A stretch of DNA of 64,000 nt from Epiperipatus broadwayi (lineage: Eukaryota > Onychophora > Udeonychophora > Euonychophora > Peripatidae), in NCBI GenBank assembly GCA_028023455.1, contig JAQFVV010000320.1:374001-438000 (forward strand). The letters are read 5' to 3'. Shown piece after piece: positions 62,790 through 64,000 of the stretch. Within the stretch, counting starts at the first letter, position 1. The number at the start of each line of letters is the position of its first letter. Both the position numbers and the translations under genes were made by a program. The notes below the pieces were generated by a model. It did no database searches. It had not been told where the DNA came from and worked only from the letters and a program-made list of their open reading frames with translations.

Positions 62790-64000
62790 GAGATAATGAC
62801 TTTTAATTATATATCCATTTTATTTATATATTTAGATTTGAATAAAGATATTCAGCTTAGTGAAGTCAAATTAGCTCTTTATAATCTTAAAAAATGGAAA
62901 ATCTATAGATCCTGATGAAATATGGGAAGGTTTTAAAATATGATAGTGATTTGTTAGTTTCAAAAATATTGGATTTTTTTTAGAAATATATGGACCCATG
63001 AAGTTGTGCCATCCAATCTTAAGGCTATTTTTATTGTTTCAATTTTTAAAAGTAGAGAAATAGCCATTATCTTAAGAATGTTTGTATTGTTTAAATTTTT
63101 AAAACAAGGGGAATAAAAAATATTGCAGCAATTACTATGGAATATCATTATTGTCCACTACAGCAAAGATACTTTCAAAAATTTTGTTGAATGTGTTGTA
63201 TCCAGTTATATATGAATAATTATTGCAGAATCAATATAGGTTTAGAAAGTCAAGAAGCACTATAAACATGATTTTGTTGCAGGAAAATGCAATAAAAGTA
63301 TTGAGAACAAAAGATTGATTTATGCATTGCTTTTATTGATTTTAATAAAAGGTATTTGATTTAGTTAATCAAATAAGTTTATGGTGGTGCTTGAGATTAG
63401 TTGGTTGTCCACTAAAATGTATTCATATTATACAGTTTCTATATCTTGGAATGAGAAGAATTATTTTTATTACAGGTGGAAAATCTGATCCATTTGAATT
63501 TGCTCTAACGTTGTTTCAATTTTTATGATAATGTTCCTTGAAATTGTTTATAGATGTCTTAATTAATCAGGAGTTATAACACAGTACAGGTTTGATGGTA
63601 TTTTTAATTTGGATCAATTAAAAGCAAAAACAATAACTTCTTTTTAGATTCTGGATGCATAGCATGCTGATGATTGTGCTATTTTTGTCAGTTCAAAAGT
63701 TGATTTACAGAATGTTCTTAATGTTTTAAATTCATCTTATAAAGATTTCTGTTTATTAATTAATATTCAAAAAACTCAAGTTCTTCATTATCTAGTGAAA
63801 GAAAAAAAATCATCAGCAACCTTTAATTTGGATGGTTATCAACCTGGGAATATAAACCCGTTTAAATACTTTTGTACTTTTATATATAAAAATGTGAATT
63901 AGGTGCTGAGGTAAAGCACAGATTCCAATGTGTTGCTGCTTTTAACAAGTTAAAGAATAGAATAATTTATCACAGGGAAATAATTGCTGCAACTAAGTTA
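62790..64000 (+). pseudogene. LINE reverse transcriptase remnant, runs off the window
   Basis: Frames in succession give DLNKDIQLSEVKLALYNLKK (62832), GKSIDPDEIWEG (62892), LLQNQYRFRKSRSTINMILL (63221), DDCAIFVSSKVDLQNVLNVL (63671, the YADD region without its Tyr/Ala), LLINIQKTQVLH and NPFKYF. This is the normal order of a LINE RT domain from the palm to the thumb. Many stops and shifts; dead. The end lies beyond 64000. Confidence 0.75.

Noticed and set aside
1-64000. CRISPR arrays or bacterial operons
   Set aside because: No regularly spaced repeats with unique spacers; introns, SINEs, LINEs and PLEs show animal nuclear DNA.

Overview
The window looks like nuclear DNA from an invertebrate animal; I cannot name the species. 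It is strongly A+T-rich, gene-poor and full of retroelement remains. One exon looks cellular, a signal-peptide exon with both splice sites (8295-8405). Other recognisable coding sequence belongs to mobile elements: a Ty3/Gypsy-type LTR retrotransposon, several Penelope-like elements (PLEs) with GIY-YIG endonuclease domains, and LINE remnants of at least two kinds. Two short tRNA-derived SINE copies are also present.

Layout: 1-4.2 kb holds a SINE, a decayed LTR-element fragment and a LINE 3' end. 6.8-15 kb is dense in palindromes: a PLE folded on itself (6.8-7.75 kb), a non-coding palindrome (7.8-8.15 kb), the orphan exon, a second SINE, three more snap-back elements (10.2, 12.0 and 13.8 kb) and a PLE GIY-YIG fragment (14.5-15.0 kb). 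20.2-36.4 kb is one nested structure. Two PLE copies lie head to head, and the minus copy is cut by a 12.5 kb insertion (21727-34245) flanked by a CTAT duplication and carrying intact gag and pol on the minus strand. A 500-N assembly gap lies inside it. 37-45 kb is mostly unannotatable, with one TIR element. 45.3-48.5 kb is a frameshifted LINE with endonuclease, reverse transcriptase and a C-terminal Cys/His motif. 49-64 kb has repeats, a probable solo LTR, another snap-back element at 57 kb, two LINE fragments and a low-complexity block that looks like an assembly artefact.

The most interesting signal is a set of hammerhead-ribozyme-like motifs (CUGANGA, a stem-loop, then GAAA). They occur at the 3' ends of the PLE copies and in the arms of small non-coding palindromes at 12.0, 13.8 and 57.1 kb. 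At every such locus two copies lie head to head with the ribozyme ends pointing outward. The 13.8 kb element has the most canonical motif, with a five-pair stem I and a self-complementary stem III. Hammerheads in PLEs and in small retrozyme-like elements are a known theme; the shared inverted architecture across unrelated families in one window is what deserves a second look.
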